Origin: Bacteroidota bacterium | GTDB lineage: Bacteria > Bacteroidota > Bacteroidia > Bacteroidales > Dysgonomonadaceae | Direction: 5' to 3' | Assembly (NCBI GenBank): GCA_023399295.1 | Contig: JAEWQF010000046.1 | Coordinates: forward strand, 1-24,174 | Length of the DNA stretch: 24,174 nt | Shown: in pieces, positions 14,426 to 22,729 of the stretch | How positions within the stretch are numbered: the stretch's first letter is position 1 | How the letters are laid out: each line of letters begins with the position of its first letter | Program-made: the position numbers and the translations under genes | The notes under the pieces: generated by a model | Told to the model about the DNA's origin: nothing | The model's database searches: none | Seen by the model: only the letters and a program-made list of their open reading frames with translations

Positions 14426-15396
14426 TTGAACGCATCATTATCCTGGAGAGTGTGGATCCCGTTGTCTTTTTCGGTATCAACAACAGCAACATTCAATTGT
14501 TGAAAACGCTTTTTCCGAAACTGAGGATCGTAGCCCGAGGCAATGTGATCAAGGTGATCGGCGAGGAGGAAGAGCTGGCCGCTTTCGAGGAGAAGATCCA
14601 CGAGCTGGAGAAGTTCAGCATCGAGATGAACCTGCTTAGGGAGGAGGATATCCTGGACATGGTGAAGGGCAAGGTTCCGGTGATTGTCAACACGGACAAC
14701 CTGATCATCCATGGACTGAATGGCAAGCCCATCGTGGCACGCACCGCCAACCAGAAGAAGCTGATGGATGCGTTTCAGGAGAACGACATGCTCTTCGCCA
14801 TCGGCCCTGCCGGTTCCGGCAAGACCTACACGGCGATTGCACTGGCTGTACGGGCCCTGAAGACCAAGCAGGTACGCAAGATCATCCTCAGCCGACCTGC
14901 TGTGGAGGCGGGTGAGAAACTGGGCTTCCTGCCGGGGGACATGAAGGAGAAAATAGACCCATACCTGCAACCGCTCTACGATGCACTGGAGGATATGATC
15001 CCTCCCCTGAAGCTAAAAGAATACCTCGAAACCAAGGTGATCCAGATTGCGCCGCTCGCCTTCATGCGGGGTCGTACACTCAACGATGCGGTGATCATCC
15101 TCGATGAGGCACAAAACACCACCCGCCCACAGATCAAGATGTTCCTCACGCGACTGGGTATCAACGGCAAGATGATCATCACCGGCGACATCACCCAGAT
15201 CGACCTGCCCCACACCCATCAGTCGGGACTGGTTCATGCCATGAAGGTTCTGAAGCGCATCAGGGGCATTGGCACCGTAGAGTTCGACAAGAAGGACATA
15301 GTACGACACAGGCTGGTACAGCAGATTGTAGAGGCTTATGAAGGAGAGGAGCGGGAAACCCAAAAAGAGAGACCGGGTGAACAAAATGAGGGATGA
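14422..15396 (+). CDS. phoH: PhoH-family ATPase
   Basis: A 324-residue cytoplasmic P-loop ATPase of the PhoH/PhoL group, linked to RNA metabolism and stress; the exact role is not established. An N-terminal KH-like region (~1-105, VIKVIGEEEELAAFEEKIHELE) precedes the ATPase domain. Walker A GPAGSGKT is at residues 128-135 and Walker B VIILDEAQNTT at 224-234. The blocks SRPAVEAGEKLGFLPGD and FLTRLGINGKMIITGD are typical. The C-terminal tail is highly charged (EERETQKERPGEQNEG). It overlaps the upstream PurF-like gene by 4 nt and is separated from purC by 78 nt. Confidence 0.93.
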   Translation: MIERIIILESVDPVVFFGINNSNIQLLKTLFPKLRIVARGNVIKVIGEEEELAAFEEKIHELEKFSIEMNLLREEDILDMVKGKVPVIVNTDNLIIHGLNGKPIVARTANQKKLMDAFQENDMLFAIGPAGSGKTYTAIALAVRALKTKQVRKIILSRPAVEAGEKLGFLPGDMKEKIDPYLQPLYDALEDMIPPLKLKEYLETKVIQIAPLAFMRGRTLNDAVIILDEAQNTTRPQIKMFLTRLGINGKMIITGDITQIDLPHTHQSGLVHAMKVLKRIRGIGTVEFDKKDIVRHRLVQQIVEAYEGEERETQKERPGEQNEG

Positions 15397-15474
15397 AATC
15401 ATTTAAAGTCTGGATTTGCATCACAAACATCACCGAATCAGCCAAACAGCTAATCAACAAAACAAACCAATCCA

Positions 15475-16416
15475 ATGGATTCACTTACTAAAACAGATTA
15501 CCAATTTCCGGGACAGACAGGGGTCTACCATGGGAAAGTGCGCGATGTATACAGCATCGGAGAGGACATGTTGGTGATGATCGCCACCGATCGGATCTCG
15601 GCATTCGACGTGGTCCTCCCCAAAGGCATCCCCTACAAGGGACAGGTACTGAACCAGATCGCCTCTAAATTCCTCGATGCCACCGCCGACATAGTACCCA
15701 ACTGGAAGCAGGCCTCACCCGATCCGATGGTGACCGTGGGCGTGCGCTGCGTGCCCTACAAGGTGGAGATGGTGATCCGCGGCTACATCACAGGCAGTGC
15801 CTGGCGTGAATACCGCAAGGGAGCCCGCACACTGTGTGGCATCGCGCTCCCTGAGGGATTGCGTGAGAACCAGCGGTTCGAGACACCATTGATCACCCCC
15901 ACCACCAAGGCGGATGAAGGTCACGACGAGAACATCTCGAAGGAGGAGATCATCGCACAGGGACTGGTAAGCCGTGAGGAGTACGAGCAGCTGGAACAGT
16001 ATACCTATGCCCTCTTCAAACGGGGCACCGAGATGGCTGCCGCAAAGGGGTTGATCTTGGTGGACACCAAGTATGAATTCGGCAAGAAGAATGGGCAGAT
16101 CTATCTGATCGACGAGATCCACACCCCCGATTCATCGCGTTATTTCTACAGTGACGGCTATGAAGCCCGTTTTGAGAAAGGAGAGGAGCAGCGACAGCTC
16201 TCAAAGGAGTTCGTAAGGAAGTGGCTCATGGAAAATGGATTCCAGGGCTTGGAGGGTCAACAGGTACCTGCGATGACGGATGCTTATTGCGAGAGCGTGT
16301 CGGAACGTTACATCGAGCTCTATGAAAAAATTGTGGGGGAGGATTTTGTGAAGGCTGATGCCGCTGATCTGACCAGACGCATCGAGGAAAATATCAATGA
16401 ATATTTGAATTTATGA
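15475..16416 (+). CDS. purC: Phosphoribosylaminoimidazole-succinocarboxamide synthase
   Basis: A 313-residue SAICAR synthetase that joins aspartate to CAIR using ATP in de novo purine synthesis. Diagnostic blocks are GVYHGKVRDVYSIG near residue 16, ATDRISAFDVVLPKGIPYKG, and RGYITGSAWREY. Also present are the substrate loop ITPTTKADEGHDENIS and the metal-binding DTKYEFG with DEIHTPDSSRYF. It is the longer form (~310 residues) rather than the short 240-residue E. coli type. The 78-nt gap before it holds no clear TAnnTTTG element, so it probably relies on the upstream transcript. The stop overlaps the menG start (ATGA). A step from the same pathway as the PurF-like gene two genes upstream supports an operon. 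Confidence 0.97.
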   Translation: MDSLTKTDYQFPGQTGVYHGKVRDVYSIGEDMLVMIATDRISAFDVVLPKGIPYKGQVLNQIASKFLDATADIVPNWKQASPDPMVTVGVRCVPYKVEMVIRGYITGSAWREYRKGARTLCGIALPEGLRENQRFETPLITPTTKADEGHDENISKEEIIAQGLVSREEYEQLEQYTYALFKRGTEMAAAKGLILVDTKYEFGKKNGQIYLIDEIHTPDSSRYFYSDGYEARFEKGEEQRQLSKEFVRKWLMENGFQGLEGQQVPAMTDAYCESVSERYIELYEKIVGEDFVKADAADLTRRIEENINEYLNL

Positions 16417-17150
16417 GCTACAAGGTGGAGCATGTGAATCCCTACAATGGGGAGGAACGCAAGAATGAACAGGTAAAAAAGATGTTCAATGAGATTGCTC
16501 CAAAGTATGACAAGCTGAATGGCGCACTCTCACTGGGTATCGACGACTACTGGCGCAGCGATGCCATGCGCGAGTTACGTCGTTACAGGCCCAAGCAGAT
16601 CCTCGATATTGCCACCGGCACGGGCGACTTTGCACTGCTGGCACATAAGATCATCCATCCCGAGAAGATCACCGCTGTCGACATCTCGGAAGGGATGATG
16701 GCCATAGGCAGAGCGAAGATCGCTGCGAAAGGTCTGGAGGAGGTCATCACATTTGAATATCAGGATTGTGCGGCGCTCACCTTTGCCGACGAAAGCTTCG
16801 ATGCAGTCACCATCTCTTTTGGGGTGCGCAACTTCGAAGACATCGACCGGAGTTTCATGGAGGTGTGGCGTGTGCTCCGGCCAGGGGGGGTCTTTCTCTT
16901 TCTGGAGCTCACCACACCCGAAAAGAATCCGATGAAAGGGTTGTACAACAGTTACACGAAGCATGTGATGCCGTTGCTGTCGAACCTGTTTCATACTGAA
17001 CGCAAGGCATATGAATACCTGCCGGAGTCGATTGCGGCCTTCCCGCAGGGGAGGGAGATGATGCTGATTCTGAAGAAGAACGGCTTCCGCAACATACGTC
17101 TGAGACGTTATACTCTGGGAGTTGTCACCCTTTACATGGCTGAGAAATAG
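16413..17150 (+). CDS. menG: Demethylmenaquinone methyltransferase (UbiE/MenG)
   Basis: A 245-residue SAM-dependent C-methyltransferase that performs the last step of menaquinone synthesis; ubiE is the equivalent name in organisms that also make ubiquinone. Diagnostic features are VKKMFNEIAPKYDKLNGALS, SAM motif I ILDIATGTGDFALLA, AVDISEGMMAIGR, and the UbiE signature SFGVRNFEDIDRSF. Also present is VLRPGGVFLFLELTTPE and, near the end, RRYTLGVVTLYMAEK. The start overlaps the purC stop by 4 nt, and aroE follows after 5 nt, so the three are tightly coupled. Confidence 0.95.
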   Translation: MSYKVEHVNPYNGEERKNEQVKKMFNEIAPKYDKLNGALSLGIDDYWRSDAMRELRRYRPKQILDIATGTGDFALLAHKIIHPEKITAVDISEGMMAIGRAKIAAKGLEEVITFEYQDCAALTFADESFDAVTISFGVRNFEDIDRSFMEVWRVLRPGGVFLFLELTTPEKNPMKGLYNSYTKHVMPLLSNLFHTERKAYEYLPESIAAFPQGREMMLILKKNGFRNIRLRRYTLGVVTLYMAEK

Positions 17151-17155
17151 GCTCT

Positions 17156-17914
17156 ATGGACAGTTTCGGATTGATTGGTTTTCCACTGACACACTCTTTC
17201 TCATCCCGTTTTTTCACTGAAAAATTCCTGCGGGAGGGGATCGACGCGGAGTACCTCAACTACGAGATAGCAGATATCACCGAGTTGCGGCGGGTGATTC
17301 TGTTCAATCCGTCGCTCAGGGGACTCAATGTCACCATCCCTTACAAGGAGCAGGTGATCCCCTTTCTCGACAGGCTCTCCCCCGAAGCGGAAGAGATAGG
17401 AGCGGTCAACGTGATCAGGATCGAACGCAGGGCCGGAGAGATGTACAGTTACAAACTAACCGGTTACAACACCGACGTCATCGGTTTCAGGGAGTCACTC
17501 CGTCCGATGCTGCATGGTGGAATCCATACCAAAGCCCTTGTACTGGGCACCGGTGGTGCATCGAAGGCGGTAACACATGCACTGAAGGAACTGCAGATTG
17601 ATTTGAAAACAGTCTCCCGCACACCCGCGGAGGGGAGATACGTATACAGCGATCTGACGCCAGAGATTGTCAGGGAGCATAAGCTGATTGTAAACGCGTC
17701 ACCGGTGGGTACTTTCCCCGATAGTGACCGCTGCCCGACAATACCCTACGGGGCGCTCACTCCTGACCACCTGCTCTACGACCTGGTGTACAACCCCCAA
17801 GAGACACTCTTCCTGAAAAAGGGTAAAGAGGCGGGAGCCACTACCCAAAACGGGAAAAAGATGTTGGAACTGCAGGCGCTGGCTGCCTGGGAGATCTGGC
17901 AACAGGGGAGATAA
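17156..17914 (+). CDS. aroE: Shikimate dehydrogenase
   Basis: A 252-residue NADPH-dependent enzyme reducing 3-dehydroshikimate to shikimate, feeding chorismate for aromatic amino acids and menaquinone. The shikimate-binding serines are in GFPLTHSFSSRFF, the catalytic lysine in NVTIPYKEQV, and the cofactor loop is LGTGGASKAV at ~129-138. The C-terminus has DLVYNPQETLFL and the substrate-binding Gln in NGKKMLELQALAAWEIW. It is slightly shorter than the 270-residue E. coli enzyme, which is usual for Bacteroidetes. It follows menG by 5 nt, a pairing that makes sense because chorismate is the menaquinone precursor. It ends the plus-strand cluster just before a strong hairpin. Confidence 0.95.
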   Translation: MDSFGLIGFPLTHSFSSRFFTEKFLREGIDAEYLNYEIADITELRRVILFNPSLRGLNVTIPYKEQVIPFLDRLSPEAEEIGAVNVIRIERRAGEMYSYKLTGYNTDVIGFRESLRPMLHGGIHTKALVLGTGGASKAVTHALKELQIDLKTVSRTPAEGRYVYSDLTPEIVREHKLIVNASPVGTFPDSDRCPTIPYGALTPDHLLYDLVYNPQETLFLKKGKEAGATTQNGKKMLELQALAAWEIWQQGR

Positions 17915-17955
17915 AAAAAATGTCCGCCCTCTCAGATATCACATTGAGAGGGCGG
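17913..17955 (-). terminator. Strong hairpin with T-tract on minus, possibly bidirectional
   Basis: CCGCCCTCTCA (17924-17934) pairs perfectly with TGAGAGGGCGG (17945-17955), an 11-bp stem with a 10-nt loop. The eight A's at 17913-17920 become a T-tract on minus, so it is an intrinsic terminator for the leftward secreted-protein gene. The hairpin alone, right after aroE, may also stop the plus-strand operon. The 114 nt from 17956 to 18069 is 3' UTR with only a small CTGTT/AACAG hairpin near 18020. Confidence 0.75.
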
Positions 17956-18069
17956 CTCATCCCTGTTTCGCATGAAGAGTGTCTTAACGTAGAATATATA
18001 TAGTGGTGCGATAGTGTAGTCTGTTTCTGCAGATAACAGGGTATCTCATTTCATGCCAGTCGATGCAGC

Positions 18070-18432
18070 TTACGGCTGTTCTGTTTCAAGTTCCAGCGGC
18101 TCCTCCTTTACAACCGGATCTTTGATCACCTCTTTACCTTCCGCATCGAGCAACACCTTTTTCTCAAATTGATCCTGCTTGCTGACAAGAATCACCTTTG
18201 TCACTCCTTTCTCAGCATTGTGTTTCAACAGTTTCAGGTCATATTCGGCGAGCAACGCCTTCACCGCTTCCTGTACAGCGGGGTTCAGATCTTCCAGCTT
18301 CACCTCTGAAAATCCATTGTCATCCTGATTCACAGCCTCCATTTGAATCTGGTTGGCGGCACCTACTGTCTGGATATTTGTCATCGCGGTCATCCCTGCG
18401 ATCAGTACAAACGATAGAATAACTTTTTTCAT
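18070..18432 (-). CDS. Small secreted PepSY-like protein
   Basis: A 120-residue exported protein with a signal peptide (MKKVILSFVLIAGMTAMTN, cleavage likely near VGAANQ). The body has the pattern of Bacteroidetes PepSY-like proteins: a helix LNPAVQEAVKALLAEYDLK, strand VTKVILVSKQ, strand KKVLLDAEGKEVI, and an acidic tail EEPLELETEQP. Such proteins are periplasmic and often sit beside sensor kinases, but the function is unknown. I chose ATG 18432 over the longer frame because it opens the signal peptide. It is divergent from the hybrid kinase across a 340-bp gap (to the preferred kinase start) with repeated TGTGGA half-sites, so it is a plausible target of, or accessory to, that system. I found no TAnnTTTG element upstream. 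Confidence 0.65.
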   Translation of the reverse strand: MKKVILSFVLIAGMTAMTNIQTVGAANQIQMEAVNQDDNGFSEVKLEDLNPAVQEAVKALLAEYDLKLLKHNAEKGVTKVILVSKQDQFEKKVLLDAEGKEVIKDPVVKEEPLELETEQP

Positions 18433-18625
18433 AACGAACAATTTAAATGATACATTGATTTTTTCTCGATGGTTTGCACATTGACCAACCATCTCTACAT
18501 GCTCATACACAAACTTCGTGCAAAAAAATCAGTGCGTCACACGAAAAATGGGCCTACCAACTGTTTATCAATCGATTAATTAATATTCATCCGTTGAGGA
18601 GCAACCCACTCATCAGGATACAAAG

Positions 18626-18672
18626 TGTGGAAAACATGGAAATGATCCACAATGCAATGTGGAATTTCCACA
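18626..18672. promoter_or_regulatory. Cluster of TGTGGA half-sites between the PepSY-like gene and the kinase
   Basis: Within 47 bp there are five (TG)TGGA/TCCA(CA) half-sites in alternating orientation. They include the 15-bp odd palindrome TGTGGAATTTCCACA at 18658-18672 and TCCACA-6-TGTGGA at 18646-18663. The last palindrome lies 33 bp before the kinase -33 element and 226 bp before the secreted-protein start on the other strand, a distance suiting an enhancer. The rest of 18433-18705 is AT-rich, with TTAATTAA near 18574 and nothing else recognised. Confidence 0.5.
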
Positions 18673-18705
18673 ACCGGTTCGCAGCACTCCCCATGCACAA
18701 GGCTG

Positions 18706-18735
18706 TTTCAATCTGAAATAAATGCCGTATATTTG
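18706..18735 (+). promoter_or_regulatory. Histidine kinase promoter (TTTC, 19 nt, TATATTTG)
   Basis: TATATTTG at 18728-18735 is an exact -7 element, preceded at near-normal spacing by TTTC (18706-18709), one base off TTTG. It lies inside the longest possible kinase frame, which argues that the true start is the downstream ATG at 18773. Confidence 0.5.
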
Positions 18736-18772
18736 GATGCGTCATTGCGTGGATCGACTAAAAAGAAAGAGA

Positions 18773-21199
18773 ATGGGAACAGACAGATCACCGGAAAATC
18801 GCATCAGAATCAAAGTAGGCATGATCCTGCTGGTGGTGATCCTCTACTTTATCGGGTTGTTTGTTTATTCCGGACGAGTAAGGAATGAGATCAGTCAACA
18901 GACAGCGGAGATGGAAAACGCGCGGGAGCTTGTCTTTCTGAACAACCAACTGATCCAGTCGATACAACGGGCTCAGGATTTACTGAACAGCTACCTGCTC
19001 TCCCCCCGCAGAAGATGGCAGCAGGAATATGACTCGCTCACAACCGAGATCGAACAACAGATGATGGCTGTAAAACAACGTACCTCGGATGCGGAGAGTG
19101 TGCGATTGCTGGATGGGATGGATTCACTGCTACAGGAGAAGCAGCTTACCGGCGAGCGACTGGCATTACTGATTCGTTCACGAAATCCAATCACCACGCT
19201 CGACAGCAAGATAGAGACCTTCGATGAGATCGTACGGGATACGGTGGTGGTGACCACCAGTATGGATACGGTACGCACAGTGGAGAAGAGGAGACAGAAC
19301 TTCTGGGGGAGATTGAAGAACCTGATTGATCCAAAACAGGATGCCGACACCACGGTCACCATCACGCAAACACAACAAGAGGCCTGGTCGGCCTCACTTC
19401 TCGACACCGTGATCTACAGCGATTTGAAGCAGATCACCCGGGAGGCATCGGAGAGTTACACCTCCAGGATGGCCGGCATCGAACATCAGGTACGTGGGTT
19501 GATCTTTGCCGAGCAGACCATTTCGCTGCACATATCCCAGCTGATCACACAATATTACCATCAAGCGATGGATCAATCGAAAAAGAGTGCCGATAAGAGC
19601 GAAGCACTGACGCAGCACATCTTCACCTTTGCACTTACGGTGGGCATGGTCTCAATCCTGTTGATCCTGTTCATTGTACTACTGATCGTGGACGATCTGA
19701 ACAAGGGTCAGAAAGCCAGAATCAATCTGGCAAGGGAGAAGCAGCGAAGCGAGCAGCTGATTGAAAGTCGCCACAAGTTGTTGCTCTCGGTGTCGCACGA
19801 CATCAAGACACCCCTCAGCTCGATGATGGGTTATCTGGAGATGTGGGAGAGCGACGAGATGCATGCAGAAAGAAAGCGGGAGCTACGTGCTGTCAGGAGC
19901 ACTGCACGGCATATCCTGAGCATGCTCTCCAACCTGTTGGAGTACTCCCGTATGGAGCGCAACAGAGGGGTATTGCGTATCAACCGGTTCGAGATGCATG
20001 CACTGATGGAAGATATCCTTGGCATGTTCCGCCCCCTCGCGGAGGAGAAAAAACTGCAGCTCCAGTATCAGAACCATCTCCCTCATCCCTTTGTCACCGA
20101 GAGCGATCAGACGTTGTTGAAGCAGATCATGGTGAATCTGATCTCAAACGGCGTGAAGTATACCCAAATGGGTCGTGTAACCATCGATCTTCGCTACGAT
20201 GAGCAGCTTTTCATCACCATCAGCGACACCGGTGTGGGGATGAGTGAGGAAGAGATGAAAGAGATTTTCAGACCCTTTTCCCGCGTAGGAGATCCTTCCA
20301 AGTCGGAGGGCAGTGGTTTTGGGCTCTATGTCACACAGGGATTGGTGAAAATGCTGAAAGGTGAGATCACGCTCACCGCTGAAAAAGGGAAGGGTACCCA
20401 TGTGTTGATCACTCTTCCTCTCTCCCACATCGATGACAACACTGCATCTGACATCAGGCTCTCCTCCTCATCCGAAAAAAAGGCTTTTGAAAAGATCCTT
20501 ATTTTTGAGGATGACACCTCGCTGGGCAACATGCTCAATAAGTATCTCACACAGCAGGGGTGCAAGGTGAAGCAATGCAGTGACCCCCGTGATGCGAAAG
20601 GATTTGTGCGGGTGGTCTCCTCATTCGACCTGGTGATCACAGACCTGCAGATGAGAGAGGTGGACGGCATTGGCATACTTCGGGCAATCAGGGAGAGGGA
20701 TCCGCTCATACCTGTATGGTTGATGACCGCTCACGACGAGTATACCTCCGAGAAAGCCATTGCTGAGGGCTTCACCGGCTTGTTGGAGAAGCCTGTCCGC
20801 CTGGAGAGACTGCATCACCTGCTCACCGGCAGCAGCAATGAAGAGAGGGAGGTGCGCACGACGGATGATCATATTTCCGGGCTGAGAACTCTCTTCGGCA
20901 ATGATCGGGAAGCGATCCGGGAGATACTTTCAGAATTCGTGGCATCGGCCGACAAAGAAATGGAAGAGCTCACGGCACTGACCAATGCGCACCACTTCCG
21001 TGAGGCGCAGCAGCTCTGTCACCGCATCCACCCCTTTTACAGCCAGCTGGGGGCGGAGGAGTTGACAACCCATATGCGGAGGATGGACCATTTGCGTGGG
21101 GAGGAGCCGGGTGTCTGGCCCGAATGGGAGGAGGCAATGCGTGAGACAGTGAGGCAGGTGAGATCGTTTACCGCTGCCATCCGGCGCGATCACCTATAG
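18773..21199 (+). CDS. Hybrid sensor histidine kinase with receiver and HPt domains
   Basis: An 808-residue inner-membrane kinase. TM1 is at ~13-33, a ~250-residue periplasmic sensor region rich in coiled-coil-type helices follows, and TM2 is at ~285-306. A HisKA domain follows with the phospho-accepting His342 in SVSHDIKTPLSSMMGYL. Next is a HATPase domain (LISNGVKYT, DTGVGMSEEE, GSGFGLYV) and a receiver domain (~585-700) with Asp624 in VITDLQMREVDG and the lysine in LLEKPVRL. A C-terminal HPt domain has His750 in LCHRIHPFYSQLGAEE. This gives a built-in relay His342-Asp624-His750, whose natural next acceptor would be Asp53 of the convergent response regulator. ATG 18773 (MGTDRSPENR) is preferred because the ATG at 18722 lies upstream of the predicted transcription start. 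The stop overlaps the palindrome shared with the regulator stop. Confidence 0.92.
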   Translation: MGTDRSPENRIRIKVGMILLVVILYFIGLFVYSGRVRNEISQQTAEMENARELVFLNNQLIQSIQRAQDLLNSYLLSPRRRWQQEYDSLTTEIEQQMMAVKQRTSDAESVRLLDGMDSLLQEKQLTGERLALLIRSRNPITTLDSKIETFDEIVRDTVVVTTSMDTVRTVEKRRQNFWGRLKNLIDPKQDADTTVTITQTQQEAWSASLLDTVIYSDLKQITREASESYTSRMAGIEHQVRGLIFAEQTISLHISQLITQYYHQAMDQSKKSADKSEALTQHIFTFALTVGMVSILLILFIVLLIVDDLNKGQKARINLAREKQRSEQLIESRHKLLLSVSHDIKTPLSSMMGYLEMWESDEMHAERKRELRAVRSTARHILSMLSNLLEYSRMERNRGVLRINRFEMHALMEDILGMFRPLAEEKKLQLQYQNHLPHPFVTESDQTLLKQIMVNLISNGVKYTQMGRVTIDLRYDEQLFITISDTGVGMSEEEMKEIFRPFSRVGDPSKSEGSGFGLYVTQGLVKMLKGEITLTAEKGKGTHVLITLPLSHIDDNTASDIRLSSSSEKKAFEKILIFEDDTSLGNMLNKYLTQQGCKVKQCSDPRDAKGFVRVVSSFDLVITDLQMREVDGIGILRAIRERDPLIPVWLMTAHDEYTSEKAIAEGFTGLLEKPVRLERLHHLLTGSSNEEREVRTTDDHISGLRTLFGNDREAIREILSEFVASADKEMEELTALTNAHHFREAQQLCHRIHPFYSQLGAEELTTHMRRMDHLRGEEPGVWPEWEEAMRETVRQVRSFTAAIRRDHL

Positions 21200-22573
21200 C
21201 TCGATGCCATACTGGTGCATCTTGTTGTAGAGTGTCTTGCGGTCCACATTCAACAGTCGGGCTGCCTTGGTCTTGTTCCCATGTACCATCTCGAGTGCAC
21301 GCACAATCTTTTCTTTCTCACTCTCGGGATCACGAGCCAGCGACATTGCCTGATTCGACAGTGATGCTTCCGCCATGGAGCTATACTCCATCCTTGTTTC
21401 GGTCAGGTATGGCAACGTTTCCGGGGTGATCTCGCCATCGCGACAAAAGAGCACGGCCCGCCGGATCACGTTGCGCAGCTCTCTCAGATTGCCTGGCCAG
21501 CTGTAGCGTGTGAGCAGTGACAATGCTTCCGGGGTGATGGTTGTTGCTTTCTTATCCAGTTCAAGATTGGCTTCCTTCATGAAATGAACGGCATAGAGAG
21601 AGATGTCTTCACTCCGTGCACGCAATGCAGGTACTCCAATAGTGAATTCATTGATGCGGTGATAGAGATCCTCGCGAAAGCGCCCTTCGGTGATCGCTTT
21701 TGAGAGATCTTCGTTGGTGGCTGTCACGATCCGCACATCCACCTCCTGGTCTGTAGCAGATCCCACTGGCCGGATCTTCTTTTCCTGGAGGGTACGCAGC
21801 AGTTGCATCTGAACACCGTAGGGCAGGTTCCCCACTTCGTCGAGGAAGAGGGTTCCACCATCGGCTTCAGCAAAGAATCCGGTCTTGTTCTCCAGTGCGG
21901 TGGTGAAGGAACCTTTCTTGTGACCGAACAGTTCACTGGGGGCCAGCTCCGTGGAAAGCCCCCCGCAATCGACAGCCACGAAGGGACCCGCAGCACGGCT
22001 GCTTCGCTGGTGGATGATGCGTGCCACATGCTCCTTGCCGGTACCACTCTCGCCGGTGATCATCACAGCCATCTGAGTAGGCGCTACCAGGTCCACATGG
22101 TCGTACATCTCTTTCACCGGTGCACACCGACCAATGACGATCACCTCCTGCTCCACGCTGTGCATCACGTTCGATGCGCGTCGTTTCTCTATGGGTTCAT
22201 GCTGTTCAATGGAGGAGTTACATGCAGCTTCAATCTTCTGTGACAGAATGGAGGGGTTGACCGGCTTTTCCAGGTAATCGAACGCACCCAGTTTGATGGC
22301 TGACACGGCCGTCTGCACATCTCCATAACCGGTCATGATGATTACCGGTTCCTTCCTCTCTTTCTCGTTGAGCCAGGAGAGGAGCATGATGCCGTCGCCG
22401 TCGGGAAGACGCAGATCCGACAGAACCACCTGAAAAGTTTGTTTCGAAAGTTCCTCCTGTGCGGCCGCCATACCGGGAGCGAGCGTCACCCCGAAGCCAT
22501 TGCGTTCGAACCACTTGTGCAGCATGGCTCCAAAGGAACGGTCATCTTCTACTATCAGTATGCTTCTGTTCAC
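21194..22573 (-). CDS. NtrC-type sigma-54-dependent response regulator
   Basis: A 459-residue cytoplasmic transcription activator. The receiver domain (1-~118) has Asp53 in VVLSDLRLPDGDG, Thr81 in IIMTGYGD and Lys103 in YLEKPVNP. The AAA+ domain (~145-380) has Walker A GESGTGKE at 174-181 and Walker B LFLDEV at 242-247. The sigma-54 contact loop is GSFTTA at 221-226 instead of GAFTGA. A Fis-type helix-turn-helix closes the protein (KTKAARLLNVDRKTLYNKM). The GTG at 22573 (VNRSILIVEDD) is preferred because the receiver begins there and a TATCTTTA -7-like element ends 25 nt upstream. ATG 22612 would add 13 residues unlike a receiver. It is convergent with the hybrid kinase, its likely partner, and divergent from the M24 peptidase gene. 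Confidence 0.92.
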   Translation of the reverse strand: MNRSILIVEDDRSFGAMLHKWFERNGFGVTLAPGMAAAQEELSKQTFQVVLSDLRLPDGDGIMLLSWLNEKERKEPVIIMTGYGDVQTAVSAIKLGAFDYLEKPVNPSILSQKIEAACNSSIEQHEPIEKRRASNVMHSVEQEVIVIGRCAPVKEMYDHVDLVAPTQMAVMITGESGTGKEHVARIIHQRSSRAAGPFVAVDCGGLSTELAPSELFGHKKGSFTTALENKTGFFAEADGGTLFLDEVGNLPYGVQMQLLRTLQEKKIRPVGSATDQEVDVRIVTATNEDLSKAITEGRFREDLYHRINEFTIGVPALRARSEDISLYAVHFMKEANLELDKKATTITPEALSLLTRYSWPGNLRELRNVIRRAVLFCRDGEITPETLPYLTETRMEYSSMAEASLSNQAMSLARDPESEKEKIVRALEMVHGNKTKAARLLNVDRKTLYNKMHQYGIEL

Positions 22574-22598
22574 ACCTTTTCTTTTATATGAGAGGATG

Positions 22599-22606
22599 TA
22601 AAGATA
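22599..22606 (-). promoter_or_regulatory. -7-like element (TATCTTTA) of the response regulator
   Basis: A seven-of-eight-position match (last base A) to TAnnTTTG on minus, 25 nt before the GTG at 22573, the same distance seen for other genes here. No -33 TTTG was found. Confidence 0.35.
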
Positions 22607-22729
22607 GTGCATTTCTCCTGATCTCTGCATGTTGACCTGCTCCATTTTCATCCACTCCATGCTTCGATCTGTTGAATGAAAGGATCAGATAGCCGGCTGA
22701 GTGAGACTTCAAACCTCACCGGAAAATTG

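Noticed and set aside
18470..18495. Possible sigma-54 promoter (TGGTTGGTCAATGTGCA on minus) upstream of the secreted protein
   Set aside because: The GG to GC distance is one base too long, and sigma-54 promoters do not tolerate altered spacing.
18722..18772. Longer kinase start at 18722 (MPYIWMRHC)
   Set aside because: It overlaps an exact -7 element, so the transcript would begin downstream of this codon.
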